A DNA stretch of 64,000 nucleotides from Cognaticolwellia sediminilitoris. Lineage in GTDB: Bacteria; Pseudomonadota; Gammaproteobacteria; Enterobacterales; Alteromonadaceae. Position 1 is the stretch's first letter; every line of letters starts with the position of its first letter. Under the pieces are notes generated by a model. That model worked only from the letters and a program-made list of their open reading frames with translations. It made no database searches and had not been told where the DNA came from. Location: the NCBI GenBank assembly GCA_002104535.1, contig NBOG01000002.1, forward strand, positions 318,240 to 382,239. Direction: 5' to 3'. Below, in pieces: positions 46,187 through 55,584 of this stretch. Position numbers and translations under genes: made by a program.

Positions 46187-46654
46187 TTAACTGTTTTCTA
46201 TTGCCTTACGTTGTTCAAGTAAACTTTTACCATTAATGGCAATTTTTCTTGGTTTTAACGCTTCAGGTATTTCTCGCTCTAAATCTATGTGCAATAAACC
46301 ATGCTTAATAAAAGCACCGATTACTTTGACATGATCGCCGAGTTGGAATTTACGTTCAAAGTTACGTTCGGCAATACCTTGATGTAAAAATTTACGTTCA
46401 GTATTGGCGTTGTCACCGGCTTTTGTGCCTGTAACAATTAGGGTGTCTTGTTTTGATTCTATATCGAGTTCTTCTTCTGCAAACCCGGCTATTGCCATGG
46501 TAATACGATATTGATCTTCCGCTAATAACTCAACGTTATACGGAGGGTAAGAAGATTGTTTGTCGGCTCTTGACGCTTTGTCGATTAATCCAGCTAAGTG
46601 ATCAAATCCGATAAAAGAGCGGTAAAGTGGGCTGAAATCTGTAGTTGTACGCAT
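46187..46654 (-). CDS. small heat-shock protein, Hsp20/IbpA family
   Basis: 155 residues. The alpha-crystallin domain spans about 36-130, with the family's AGFAEEELDI and the late LLHIDLEREIPE strand, then a short C-terminal tail with the KPRKIAI motif that matches the I-x-I clasp. The N-terminal DFSPLYRSFIGFDHL start matches IbpA-like proteins. It holds unfolded proteins for refolding by DnaK. A weak AGGA precedes the ATG. It stands alone. I do not see a firm heat-shock promoter by eye. Confidence 0.9.
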   Translation of the reverse strand: MRTTTDFSPLYRSFIGFDHLAGLIDKASRADKQSSYPPYNVELLAEDQYRITMAIAGFAEEELDIESKQDTLIVTGTKAGDNANTERKFLHQGIAERNFERKFQLGDHVKVIGAFIKHGLLHIDLEREIPEALKPRKIAINGKSLLEQRKAIENS

Positions 46655-47004
46655 AATTCATATCCTATTAAAGTTTAGCAATATGTTGTCTCTGTCAATA
46701 TTTCGTGATGCTAAAACCAGCTAATGCTGCGAATTAATACATCTGAAATTTATAATGCTCAGAGTGTTAAAGTGCCTTTCAATTTTGAACAGGCGGTTAA
46801 TGTAGCCCCTATTGGCGACTACACTATTAAAGATGGGATTGCGCGAAGGTAATTCAAGTGTTTTGTATGAAAAAGATTTGTTAAAAATCTCGATTTAGTT
46901 ATAACCTATTGAATTTACGATTTAATTTTTTCGAAAAAAAAGCTAATGACAGTCATTAGCTTTTAGCACTTATTACTTTTATTTCGCCCAAGGGGCTTAT
47001 AAAA
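46655..47004. other. gap between hsp20 and tpx, with a possible 42-codon ORF
   Basis: Most of this 350-base gap is unassigned. A plus-strand ORF at 46724-46852 encodes 42 residues with ordinary composition (ending in DYTIKDGIARR), but there is no ribosome site and no family match. The tpx terminator lies at 46937-46964. Confidence 0.35.
46937..46964 (-). terminator. terminator after tpx
   Basis: AAAAGCTAATGA pairs with TCATTAGCTTTT around CAG. On the minus strand it leads into a run of eight T. Confidence 0.88.
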
Positions 47005-47721
47005 TTATTTTACTGTTGAGTCGTTAATCGTTTTAGGCTCGGATTCAACTTTAGTTTTTACTTTAGTGTCTAATGTTTCTGCCTCAGACTCATTTAAATC
47101 ATCAGTAGGCTCGACAGTCAGGCTCAATGATTTTAATTTAGCTAATGCTGTATCGTAATCAGGATGCTGTGAAATATTAGCGACTAATTCTTTATAGGCA
47201 ATTTTACCGTCAGAGTCGATAATAAAAATGGCACGAGTTAACAGGCCCATATCTTTAATTAATAAGCCGTAGTTTTGACCAAAATCACGCCAAACGGCAT
47301 CAGATAGCACTTTAATGCTTTCTACTTTTTCCGTTTTACAAAAACGCTTCTGCGCAAAGGGTAAGTCATTGCTGATAGTCAGCATGACAACATCGCTAGG
47401 AAGGTTAGCAACTTCATCATTAAAGCGTTTAGTTTGAATAGAACACACGCCCGTGTCTAAACTTGGCACTACAGATATTAATATGGATTTGTCTTTAAAT
47501 TCAGCTAATGTTACTGGCGAAAATGACTCAGTGACCACTTTAAAGTTGGGCGCGTCTTCGCCGACGTTTACTTGGTTACCTAGTAAGGTTACGTACTTCG
47601 TTCCTGCCATCACTAAATTAGTGGTTTCGGTCAGTTCAGTTGCTACAACTTCAGTTATCGTCGTCAGCATAAATACTGAGCTAAGCAGCGCGATTGCAGG
47701 TAATTTTTTCATTTTATTCAT
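47005..47721 (-). CDS. tpx: exported thiol peroxidase (Tpx) with C-terminal tail
   Basis: 238 residues. An N-terminal signal peptide (about 1-28) precedes the peroxiredoxin core. The peroxidatic Cys93 lies in SLDTGVCSIQ and the resolving Cys128 in KRFCKTE, the atypical two-Cys Tpx pattern. The core matches E. coli Tpx (168 residues). The extra ~35 C-terminal residues are acidic and threonine-rich, with repeated VKTKVESE-like stretches, and are not part of the fold. It reduces lipid and hydrogen peroxides, here presumably in the periplasm. It stands alone with its own terminator. Confidence 0.88.
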   Translation of the reverse strand: MNKMKKLPAIALLSSVFMLTTITEVVATELTETTNLVMAGTKYVTLLGNQVNVGEDAPNFKVVTESFSPVTLAEFKDKSILISVVPSLDTGVCSIQTKRFNDEVANLPSDVVMLTISNDLPFAQKRFCKTEKVESIKVLSDAVWRDFGQNYGLLIKDMGLLTRAIFIIDSDGKIAYKELVANISQHPDYDTALAKLKSLSLTVEPTDDLNESEAETLDTKVKTKVESEPKTINDSTVK

Positions 47722-47927
47722 GTCAACATTTACTCAGGGCAAAATATGATTAAAGCTTACCTCTGTGCAAGCTAAATTGCGAATAAAACGTGTTTTAATT
47801 TTAAAATCAAACTATTGTTTATATAATGGTTTAAGTCAAAGTCGTGTTTTCGCCTTTAGAATAATTCTCGCTGAAATATTCAATTAAACTTACTGATAAA
47901 ATAACAAGCCGAGGTCATTTCCCTGTT

Positions 47928-49007
47928 ATGTCAATTCCTTTACTGATTTGTGATGATTCCAATATGGCGCGAAAACAAGTCGCGCGTTCGCTACCTGATG
48001 GCTGGGATGTCGACGTTACCTTTGCCACTAATGGTGTTGAAGGTGTCGCGGCGATTAAAGCGGGTAAAGGCGATGTGTTATTACTAGATTTGAACATGCC
48101 AGAAATGGACGGTTATCAAGTATTAGAAACCATTTTAAAGGAAGACTTACCAACATTAGTCATTGTGATTTCTGGTGATATTCAACCTGAAGCACATCAG
48201 CGAGTGAAAAGTTTAGGGGCTTTGGATTTTATCAAAAAGCCGGTTGATAAGCGTAAACTTACTGAAGTTTTACATGCTTATGGTGTGATAAATAAACACG
48301 ATCTTGTTACTGAAAATGTCACGAAGCCAGCCAATGTCTCTGGTGCTGTGATTAATGCAGCTAAAAAAGCACATGCATCAAAACCTAAGTCATCTGACAA
48401 ATCAGTTTTTTCGGTTGATTCTGATATGCGTGATTGTTATCAAGAAATTGCCAATGTTGCTATGGGCCGAGCTGGTGATTTATTAGCACGTTTACTTGAT
48501 GTTTTTGTAGTTTTACCTATTCCAAATGTTAATTTAATGGAAGTCAGTGAATTAACCATGGCACTTTCTGACGTTGAGAATAAAGAAAAAACCTCGGGTA
48601 TCTGCCAGGGCTTTATCGGTGCAGGTATTTCCGGTGAAGCTTTACTTATTCTCAATGACTCAAGCTTTAAAGATATTGCCGCTTTGATGAAATATGACAG
48701 TGATTTAGATAAGCATGTTGAATTAGAACTGCTGATGGATATGGCTAATGTGCTTATAGGCGCGTGTTTAAGCGGTATTTCAGCACAGCTTGATATGTCC
48801 TTTAGTCAAGGGCATCCCGTGGTGCTAGGACAACACCGAAAAATTTCTGAATTGATTGAGACTAATACCAATAAATGGAAAAAAACTCTCGCGATTGAAA
48901 TTAGTTACGGTATTGAAAACTATCCAATTAAATGTGATCTTTTGTTACTTTTTACAGAAGACTCAGTATTAACGCTTAATAATAAAATTGCTTACTTAGT
49001 GGATTAA
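47928..49007 (+). CDS. receiver domain fused to a CheC-type phosphatase domain
   Basis: 359 residues. The receiver (about 4-120) has Asp9/Asp10, phospho-acceptor Asp54 (LLLDLNMPEMDG), Ser82 and Lys104. The rest is CheC/CheX-like. Its first active-site motif fits DxxxExxNx22P exactly (Asp169, Glu173, Asn176, Pro199). A second follows at 267-297 with Glu267, Asp271 in place of Glu, Asn274 and Pro297. CheC proteins dephosphorylate CheY-type receivers, so this protein may remove phosphate from itself or a partner. The stop is 2 bases before the diguanylate cyclase gene, so they form one operon. There is no chemotaxis gene beside it. Confidence 0.82.
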   Translation: MSIPLLICDDSNMARKQVARSLPDGWDVDVTFATNGVEGVAAIKAGKGDVLLLDLNMPEMDGYQVLETILKEDLPTLVIVISGDIQPEAHQRVKSLGALDFIKKPVDKRKLTEVLHAYGVINKHDLVTENVTKPANVSGAVINAAKKAHASKPKSSDKSVFSVDSDMRDCYQEIANVAMGRAGDLLARLLDVFVVLPIPNVNLMEVSELTMALSDVENKEKTSGICQGFIGAGISGEALLILNDSSFKDIAALMKYDSDLDKHVELELLMDMANVLIGACLSGISAQLDMSFSQGHPVVLGQHRKISELIETNTNKWKKTLAIEISYGIENYPIKCDLLLLFTEDSVLTLNNKIAYLVD

Positions 49008-49009
49008 TC

Positions 49010-49969
49010 ATGACAGTAGAAACAGAACAGTTAAATGAATTTCATTGGTTGGTGGAGATGCTGCATACCATTGATGTTGGCTTAGTGGTACTTGATCGTG
49101 ATTACACCATTCAAATTTGGAATGGTTTTATGGAAAACCATAGTGGTTTGGTGCCTCGTGAAGCTAAAGGTAGAAATATATTTGAGCTTTTTGAAGAAAT
49201 TCCTGAAGATTGGTTCCGCCGTAAGGCTGAGTCAGTGGTGCTATTGAAAAATAAAGCCTTCACGATTTGGGAGCAAAGGCCTTATGTTTTCAAGTTCAAT
49301 AATTATCGCCCCATTACTGGTACCGCTGATTTTATGTATCAGAACACCACATTTATTCCGTTGAAATCAACAACAGGTGAAGTCACCCACTTGTGTTTAC
49401 TGGTTTATGATGTCACCGATAATGCCACCCATAAAATAGAGTTAGAAAAAGCTAATTCTGGTTTAGCTATTTTGAGCCAAACTGATGGTTTAACGAAATT
49501 ATTTAATCGCAACCATTGGCAAAAATGTATTGAAGCTGAGTTTAAGCGTTTTACCCGTAGTAAAAATACCAGTAGTTTAGTGATGCTCGATATTGACCAT
49601 TTTAAATCGGTAAATGATAACTATGGTCATTTAGTGGGGGATGATGTTATCAGACATCTTGCGCAAGTGATTCGTGAGCAAGTCCGAGAAACCGATATTT
49701 CTGGTCGTTATGGTGGTGAAGAGTTTGTGATTTTATTAGCAGACACTAATGCTAAAGATTCACTTGTATTCGCCGAAAGGTTAAGGAAAGTGGTAGAAGA
49801 ATCGGTAGTGCTTTATAACGATATTAAAATTAAATATACCGTTAGCTTAGGTATAGCAGAGGTTGAACCTGAGCTGACATCTGTATCGCAATGGCTAGAA
49901 AATGCGGATACAGCGCTTTATCAATCGAAAGACGGTGGTCGAAATAAAGTCTCGACTTACCAGAAGTAA
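49010..49969 (+). CDS. PAS-GGDEF diguanylate cyclase
   Basis: 319 residues, soluble. A PAS domain covers about 14-140 (DVGLVVLDRDYTIQIWN). The cyclase domain starts with SQTDGLTKLFNR (156-167). The active site is GGEEF at 235-239, and the product-inhibition site RETD (226-229) lies five residues before it. It should make c-di-GMP from two GTP, with feedback inhibition. It is coupled to the REC-CheC gene just upstream, which probably controls it. A strong terminator follows. Confidence 0.9.
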   Translation: MTVETEQLNEFHWLVEMLHTIDVGLVVLDRDYTIQIWNGFMENHSGLVPREAKGRNIFELFEEIPEDWFRRKAESVVLLKNKAFTIWEQRPYVFKFNNYRPITGTADFMYQNTTFIPLKSTTGEVTHLCLLVYDVTDNATHKIELEKANSGLAILSQTDGLTKLFNRNHWQKCIEAEFKRFTRSKNTSSLVMLDIDHFKSVNDNYGHLVGDDVIRHLAQVIREQVRETDISGRYGGEEFVILLADTNAKDSLVFAERLRKVVEESVVLYNDIKIKYTVSLGIAEVEPELTSVSQWLENADTALYQSKDGGRNKVSTYQK

Positions 49970-49986
49970 TTTAAAGATTTAAAATC

Positions 49987-50012
49987 AAAAAAAGCCCGAA
50001 AGGGCTTTTTTT
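49987..50012 (+). terminator. terminator after the diguanylate cyclase gene
   Basis: AAAAAAAGCCC-GAAA-GGGCTTTTTTT, GNRA-type loop, with A and T runs on both sides, so it can serve both converging units. Confidence 0.9.
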
Positions 50013-50033
50013 GATCCGATATCAGCGGTTTAA

Positions 50034-50402
50034 TTATTGCATTTTGTTTGAGGGCAGTAGCCAATGTATACCATAGGAAATGACAATCGCAATCAGCACA
50101 CCAATGCTATTGGCAGCTAAATCTAACCATTCGCCGTAACGATTAATATGAGGCTGTATCAATTCAATTAAGCCACTCCACGCAATAATTCCTAAAGCAA
50201 TAACTAGCCAATATTTAGGACGACGCAATGCTGTCGGCAACATCAAAGCGCAATAGCCAATAAAGTGATGGGTTTTGTCACTTCCTGGTGCAGGTGGCAA
50301 ATAGTCGACAGGAAACAATGAACCAGCCGTTATTAATACTAAAATAACGGCTGTAATTGCTAACCAAAATCGGTTAATAAAGTTTATCAGGGCAATGAGC
50401 AT
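50034..50402 (-). CDS. VanZ-like membrane protein
   Basis: 122 residues with four hydrophobic segments. The SDKTHHFIGYCALML stretch (about 36-51) is the conserved core of VanZ-like proteins. Despite the name, most such proteins are unrelated to drug resistance; they are small inner-membrane proteins of unknown function. The start ATG overlaps the stop of the upstream amidohydrolase gene by one base (TAATG), so translation is coupled. Confidence 0.77.
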   Translation of the reverse strand: MLIALINFINRFWLAITAVILVLITAGSLFPVDYLPPAPGSDKTHHFIGYCALMLPTALRRPKYWLVIALGIIAWSGLIELIQPHINRYGEWLDLAANSIGVLIAIVISYGIHWLLPSNKMQ

Positions 50403-52063
50403 TATTTTTTATAGACCAACTTACCGTTTACCCAAGTTTTATCGACCGTCATTTGCCAAATATTTTCTGCTGGCATGGTAAATAAGTTATTGTCGAGTAA
50501 GACAAAGTCAGCTTTTTTACCGGCAGCTAAGCTACCAATGATGTTGTCTTGATGGCCAGAATAGGCGGCATCTAAAGTAAAGCTTCTAAAGGCTTCTAAT
50601 GGCGTCATTTTTTCTTCAGCAAACCATCCGCCTTGTGGGCTATTGTTATGATCTTGACGGGTAATTGAAGCATGCAAGCCATAAAATGGGTTGGGCGACT
50701 CAACTGGAAAGTCAGAGCCTGCAGCAATAATGGCATTAGCGTTGAGTAGTTTTCTCCATGCATAAGCACCTAAAATTCTTGTTGGGCCAAGGCGGTCTTG
50801 CGCCATGTTTTTATCACTAGTGGCATGTGTTGCTTGCATGGCTGCAATAACATCGAGCTCGGCGAATCTTGGGATGTCTTCAAGGCGCAGCACTTGAGCG
50901 TGCTCAACACGGTGGCGAAGTGCGCTTGTTTTAGTTGCTTTGATCAGGTCTTCGTAGGTATCAAGTACCAACTTATTGGCATTGTCGCCAATGGCATGGC
51001 TATTGACTTGAAAACCATGTTCCATAGAGGTACGAACTAGGTGTTTAAACTCTTTTGGCGTGTTTAATAACAAACCTTTATGGCCCGAATGATCGGAATA
51101 ATCTTCAATTAATGCCGCACCGCGACTGCCTAAGGCACCATCGGCTTGAATTTTTACACTGTTGAACGTTAGCATGTCGTCTTCGCTGCGGTATTTACCG
51201 TTAGCTAAAGTTTGCTGCCAATTTGCTGAAGGTAAATACAGCATCGCGTTAACTCGAATACTCATGGCGTTTTCTTGACTGAGTTCTTTAAAAGCAATTA
51301 AGTTTTCGCTGTCGATACCGGCATCGTGCACACTGGTTAAGCCATAACTAGCTAGTGAGTCCATAGCTTTAACTAACACTTGTTTTTGTTGCTTTATCGT
51401 TAGCGGGGCAATGCTGTTGTCGATAAGGGCCATAGCATTATCAATAAAAACACCAGTGGGTGAGCCATGCTTATCTTTAATTATTTCACCACCTTCGGGC
51501 GATACCGTGTCTTTGGTTATCCCAGCGATGGCCATCGCTTTTGAGTTTGCCCAGCCAGCATGGCCATCAACACGTTTTAGCCAAACAGGTTGTTCAGGAA
51601 ATAAAGCATCTAAACTTTTCGACGTTGGAAAGGCGTTACTTGGCCATTGAGTTTGATTCCAACCTCGACCTTGTATCCAAGTTAATTCAGTATTGGCTTT
51701 AGCATAGCTTAAGGTTTTATTTACCGCGTCTTGCTCTGATTTAGTATTGACTAAGTCGGCGCGTAATAAACTTAAACCGTAATTTAATATATGGCCATGT
51801 GAGTCAATTAAGCCGGGGATCAGAGTTTTTCCTTGGCCATCGATAACCGTTAAGGTTTTCGCTGTTGGCAGTACTTCGTCGGCAGTATAAATTTTATCAA
51901 TTTTATCGCCAGTAAATGAAATCGCGCTGAAGCGCTCAAGTTTATGGTCGGAAATGGTATAACCTTGAATATTTTTAATTAAGGTGGTGTTTGCCAATAC
52001 CAGTGCAGGGCTTAATGTTGCTAGCAATAAGCTTGCTTTGACCGTGCTTGAGAGAATTTTCAT
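50402..52063 (-). CDS. exported YtcJ-like amidohydrolase
   Basis: 553 residues with a signal peptide (about 1-24). The amidohydrolase metal site begins with IDSHGHIL (about 81-88), and HAIGDNAN, HRVEHAQ and AAGSDFPVE carry the later ligands. The WIQGRGWNQTQW segment is typical of the YtcJ branch, which acts on unknown amides or formamides. AAGGAAG precedes the ATG. A membrane VanZ-like protein is made from the same transcript. Confidence 0.85.
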   Translation of the reverse strand: MKILSSTVKASLLLATLSPALVLANTTLIKNIQGYTISDHKLERFSAISFTGDKIDKIYTADEVLPTAKTLTVIDGQGKTLIPGLIDSHGHILNYGLSLLRADLVNTKSEQDAVNKTLSYAKANTELTWIQGRGWNQTQWPSNAFPTSKSLDALFPEQPVWLKRVDGHAGWANSKAMAIAGITKDTVSPEGGEIIKDKHGSPTGVFIDNAMALIDNSIAPLTIKQQKQVLVKAMDSLASYGLTSVHDAGIDSENLIAFKELSQENAMSIRVNAMLYLPSANWQQTLANGKYRSEDDMLTFNSVKIQADGALGSRGAALIEDYSDHSGHKGLLLNTPKEFKHLVRTSMEHGFQVNSHAIGDNANKLVLDTYEDLIKATKTSALRHRVEHAQVLRLEDIPRFAELDVIAAMQATHATSDKNMAQDRLGPTRILGAYAWRKLLNANAIIAAGSDFPVESPNPFYGLHASITRQDHNNSPQGGWFAEEKMTPLEAFRSFTLDAAYSGHQDNIIGSLAAGKKADFVLLDNNLFTMPAENIWQMTVDKTWVNGKLVYKK

Positions 52064-52185
52064 TTTACTTCCTTGATTTAGCCTTTAATGTTGCTAAATA
52101 TTAGCACGGAAAGTGTAGCGAGTAGCATGAAAAATACAGTGAGTTTTATTTTTTATTAGTTATGGTTTCATAATGGTTAAATAAA

Positions 52186-52208
52186 ACAAGGGCCAATCAG
52201 GCCCTTGT
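52186..52208 (-). terminator. terminator after the ABC exporter operon
   Basis: ACAAGGGCC / GGCCCTTGT, a perfect 9-bp stem with a 5-base loop, running into TTTATTT on the minus strand. Confidence 0.85.
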
Positions 52209-52242
52209 ATTAAAACGTTAAATTATGCTGTAAAGCGGGTAT

Positions 52243-53457
52243 TTATATTGTTCTCGTTGCCGTTGCTGGCGGGATCAAGGCCGCTTTTCGTGCTGGGTAG
52301 AGTACGGCCAGTTGGCCAACAATAAATAATGCGACTACGCCAAAAGCGACTAATTCAAAGCTGATGGGCGATAAATTAAAGCTGTTAACTAGCCACATAT
52401 TAAGCGCGACTGCACCAACACTGCCAATTAAGATACCAACGCAAGAGATAAGGAAGTTTTCCATCATAAAATAACGCATGATTTGCCCTTTAGTTGCCCC
52501 TAGCGCACGGCGTGTGCCTATTTGTTTAGTACGGCGATTAATACTAAAAATGGCTAAACCGACAATGCCAAAACCGGTGATTAAGGTCAGCGTTATCACC
52601 ACTGTCATTAATATTTTATTAGTAGCATTTTGTTGCTGATAGCTTCGCTTTCTGGTTTCTTCAACGGTAGTAACTCGGCGAATAATTCGTTCTTTATCGC
52701 TTTCTGCTAACGCTTTTTCAATGATCGGCATTAATGCATCACGTTGCCCAGGCTCAGTGCGAATAAAATAATAGCCACCTTTAGCTTCACGATGAAAAGG
52801 CACTAACATACTACGTTCAACACCATTCCAGCCATTCCAAGGTGCTTGCATTGCTTTGATGACACCAATAATTTGCAACGGTTGATTTTGAGAAATATAC
52901 ACTGTTTTTCCGATAGCAGATTGCCAATCATCAGGGTATAAATTCTCTGCAAAGGCTTTGGTAATGATAGTTTTTGCCGGCCAAGTCGATTGTCCATCTT
53001 TGCGTATTTCAACATCTGCTTGGCTGAAGTTTGTCCCAGCGATGAGTTCTAAACCCAGACTGTTTAATGCGTGTTCGTCAACCATATAAATGGCTGAGCC
53101 AACCGCGTCTTGATCTTCACCAGGTTGATGTTGCAGCGCCATTGACCAACCACTGCCACTTAATGGCACGGCATTAATTTGTATTGCATCAACAACACCA
53201 GGGGTGTTGCGGATCATATTTAAGTCGGTCTGTAAGTGCGAAATAATATTATAATCTTGGCCAAAAATAGTATTGGTTAAGTAAAAGGTATTCGCTTCAT
53301 CTAAGCCGCTCGCTCGTTTCATTTGCTGCTGGCGGTCTTGGATCATAAAAATAGCGTTGACCATAATGGCCATCGTTAAGGCAATTTGCAGTGCGATCAG
53401 CATAGCGCCTATTTTATTACGCGCTAAAGCGCGCAGTATTAGTCCTGTTTCTAACAT
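52243..53457 (-). CDS. ABC transporter permease, MacB/FtsX type (second of two)
   Basis: 404 residues. One N-terminal membrane helix (about 17-38), a large periplasmic domain (about 40-275), then three C-terminal helices with the FtsX signature RRTKQIGTRRALGATKGQI. This is the MacB-like fold, four helices in all, acting as a mechanical driver rather than a classic pore. It is the last gene of the operon HlyD-like adaptor, ATPase, permease, permease. AGGAATT precedes the ATG. It pairs with the upstream permease; the two differ in sequence, so a heterodimer is likely. Confidence 0.87.
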   Translation of the reverse strand: MLETGLILRALARNKIGAMLIALQIALTMAIMVNAIFMIQDRQQQMKRASGLDEANTFYLTNTIFGQDYNIISHLQTDLNMIRNTPGVVDAIQINAVPLSGSGWSMALQHQPGEDQDAVGSAIYMVDEHALNSLGLELIAGTNFSQADVEIRKDGQSTWPAKTIITKAFAENLYPDDWQSAIGKTVYISQNQPLQIIGVIKAMQAPWNGWNGVERSMLVPFHREAKGGYYFIRTEPGQRDALMPIIEKALAESDKERIIRRVTTVEETRKRSYQQQNATNKILMTVVITLTLITGFGIVGLAIFSINRRTKQIGTRRALGATKGQIMRYFMMENFLISCVGILIGSVGAVALNMWLVNSFNLSPISFELVAFGVVALFIVGQLAVLYPARKAALIPPATATRTI

Positions 53458-53483
53458 AATAATTCCTACTTTATCTGCTACGC

Positions 53484-54794
53484 TTATTGGCTTTTAAGTT
53501 GCTGAGCGGGCTGTATATTACAAGCACGCCATGTTGGGTATAAGCCAGCGAGAATGGTTGAGAACAAGGCTAGTAGTACGGCTAATGTTGCCATTTTACT
53601 ATCTAATGTCGCTAAGTCTTTCATTGAATCGCCGTATAGTATTTCGATTCCTTGTAAGCCTAAATAGGCGAGTACTAAGCCCAATATACCGCCTAAAATA
53701 CCAATGCAGGCAGACTCAATAATGTACTGACTAAATAAGGTGCGTTTACTGGCGCCTAATGCTTGTCTTAAGCCAATTTCGGGCGCTTTACCTAAAAACT
53801 TAGCCAGTAATAAACCCACGGTATTAAGTAAACAAACGATCAGGAACATAAATGACATCGCCATCATCATTTGGGCGTCATCAGCAACCACTTCTTGTGA
53901 TTCAAGCCACTGCATAACATTACTTAAACGGTTATCAATAGGGCGTTGAAAGCGGCCGAATTGTTTTTGTTCTTGCACGTAGGCATTGAGAAATTGCAGG
54001 TAATCTTCTTTATCTTGTTCGGTTTTTAACTCCACCCAAAACTGTGTCCAAATACATTCAGAGGCAAGAAATGCTTGAAAGCCATCCCCGGTAGGTTTCC
54101 AACAATTGGTATTACCTGAGCGTGATATTTTTTCATCAACAATTAAATGAAAAGGCACAAAGATGTCTTCTGAATCGTTAAAAGCACCGGTGGTAATGTC
54201 ATAGAAACGAGGCTTTGGTTGCCAGTTATCAATCACACCGACAACACGAAACATATTACCTTCAAGTTTGATGGACTTGCCGACTGAGTCTTCGCCACCA
54301 AAAAGTTTTTCGTTGGTTTCTTTACTCAGTACCACGACAAACTCTTTACTGTCGTCACTCGCTCGAGACCAACCGCTGCCGTAAATAAAAGGCACATTGA
54401 ACATAGTGAAAAAGTCAGCAGAGTTTGCTCGGCCATTAACGATTAATGGCAACATGTCAGGATTTTCAGGCTCAATGACCCCAAAGGCTTGCGCTTGAAC
54501 ATTCTGGCGAAAGGCCTTTTGTGCGCGCATTAAGTTAGTTGAATCAGTAAAGGTCATTTGATCCGGTGGGCTTAAACCATCATTAAATGGGTTGTTAATG
54601 TCCCAACTGTCGAGCTGGACATAGTAAAGCTGTTCACTTTTCTCGGGGATAGGATTCGCCGACATCAAATAATTGACTGTGATGGTGGTCATGGCTGCGC
54701 CGATACCTAAACCGATAGCACAGACCATTAACAGGCTTAAGCCCCAGTGCCGTAAAATACTGATCCAAGCGAGTCGTAAATAATAATTAAACAT
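53484..54794 (-). CDS. ABC transporter permease, MacB/FtsX type (first of two)
   Basis: 436 residues with the same plan: helix at about 17-40, periplasmic domain to about 310, then three helices with the APEIGLRQALGASKRTLF signature. A long periplasmic insertion contains a Cys pair (NCWK, ECIW). It starts 33 bases after the ATPase gene, with CAAGGAC upstream. The export substrate cannot be told from sequence; MacAB relatives move lipopeptides, siderophores and antibiotics. Confidence 0.87.
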   Translation of the reverse strand: MFNYYLRLAWISILRHWGLSLLMVCAIGLGIGAAMTTITVNYLMSANPIPEKSEQLYYVQLDSWDINNPFNDGLSPPDQMTFTDSTNLMRAQKAFRQNVQAQAFGVIEPENPDMLPLIVNGRANSADFFTMFNVPFIYGSGWSRASDDSKEFVVVLSKETNEKLFGGEDSVGKSIKLEGNMFRVVGVIDNWQPKPRFYDITTGAFNDSEDIFVPFHLIVDEKISRSGNTNCWKPTGDGFQAFLASECIWTQFWVELKTEQDKEDYLQFLNAYVQEQKQFGRFQRPIDNRLSNVMQWLESQEVVADDAQMMMAMSFMFLIVCLLNTVGLLLAKFLGKAPEIGLRQALGASKRTLFSQYIIESACIGILGGILGLVLAYLGLQGIEILYGDSMKDLATLDSKMATLAVLLALFSTILAGLYPTWRACNIQPAQQLKSQ

Positions 54795-54827
54795 ACAAGT
54801 GTCCTTGTTTAGCGGGTGCTAAGAGTG

Positions 54828-55529
54828 TTAAGCAATAGCTTGGTTCATGATGGGGGTTACTTTCTCGAGTTCACTGACTCGGCCATCTTTTACTTGTATG
54901 GTGCGTTTAGCGCGCTGCGCTAGCTGGGCATCATGTGTCACCATAATGATGGTAGTACCTTGTTGGTTAATTTCTTCAAGTAAGGTCATAACGCCTTGCG
55001 CCATTTCTGAGTCTAAATTACCCGTAGGCTCATCAGCCAATAGAAACCTTGGGCTAGTCGCTAGTGCTCTTGCGATGGCAACACGTTGCTGTTGTCCGCC
55101 TGATAATTGGCTAGGTAAGTGTTTCATACGAGATGCTAAACCAACACGTTCAAGGCTTTCTTCGATTCTGCGTTTACGTTCTTTGGCATTAAAACCGCGG
55201 TAGCGCAGTGGCACATCGACATTGTCATAAAGGTTTAAGTCTGGAATTAAATTAAAGCCCTGAAAGATAAAACCAATTTTTTGATTACGCATGCGAGACC
55301 GGCCATCGTCATTGAGTTGCCCCACTTCTTCACCGTCTAATAAAAACTCACCATTAGTAAAGGTTTCAAGTAAACCTGCGATGTTTAGAAAAGTGGTTTT
55401 ACCTGAGCCAGAAGGGCCTGTAACACTGACGAAGTCTCCTTCGTTAACCTGTAAGCAAAAATCACGTAAGGCATGAGTTTGGATGTCGGCAGTTTGAAAT
55501 ATTTTATTTATATTTTTCATTACGAGCAT
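54828..55529 (-). CDS. ABC transporter ATP-binding protein, MacB/LolD type
   Basis: 233 residues from ATG 55529, with AAGGA 7 bases upstream; a TTG 24 bases earlier is not preferred. Walker A is GPSGSGKTT, the signature LSGGQQQR, and Walker B LLADEPTGNLD with the family's DEPTGNLD form. This class powers MacB, LolCDE and FtsX-like systems. It lies between the adaptor and the two permease genes on one transcript. Confidence 0.92.
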   Translation of the reverse strand: MLVMKNINKIFQTADIQTHALRDFCLQVNEGDFVSVTGPSGSGKTTFLNIAGLLETFTNGEFLLDGEEVGQLNDDGRSRMRNQKIGFIFQGFNLIPDLNLYDNVDVPLRYRGFNAKERKRRIEESLERVGLASRMKHLPSQLSGGQQQRVAIARALATSPRFLLADEPTGNLDSEMAQGVMTLLEEINQQGTTIIMVTHDAQLAQRAKRTIQVKDGRVSELEKVTPIMNQAIA

Positions 55530-55584
55530 GTTGAATTCCTTGTATTTGGACAAAATTTGTTAGTTGTCAGTTATTTTTTGCTAG

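Noticed and set aside
50034-50402. VanZ as a glycopeptide-resistance gene
   Set aside because: There are no other van genes, and VanZ-like proteins are common in bacteria without such resistance.
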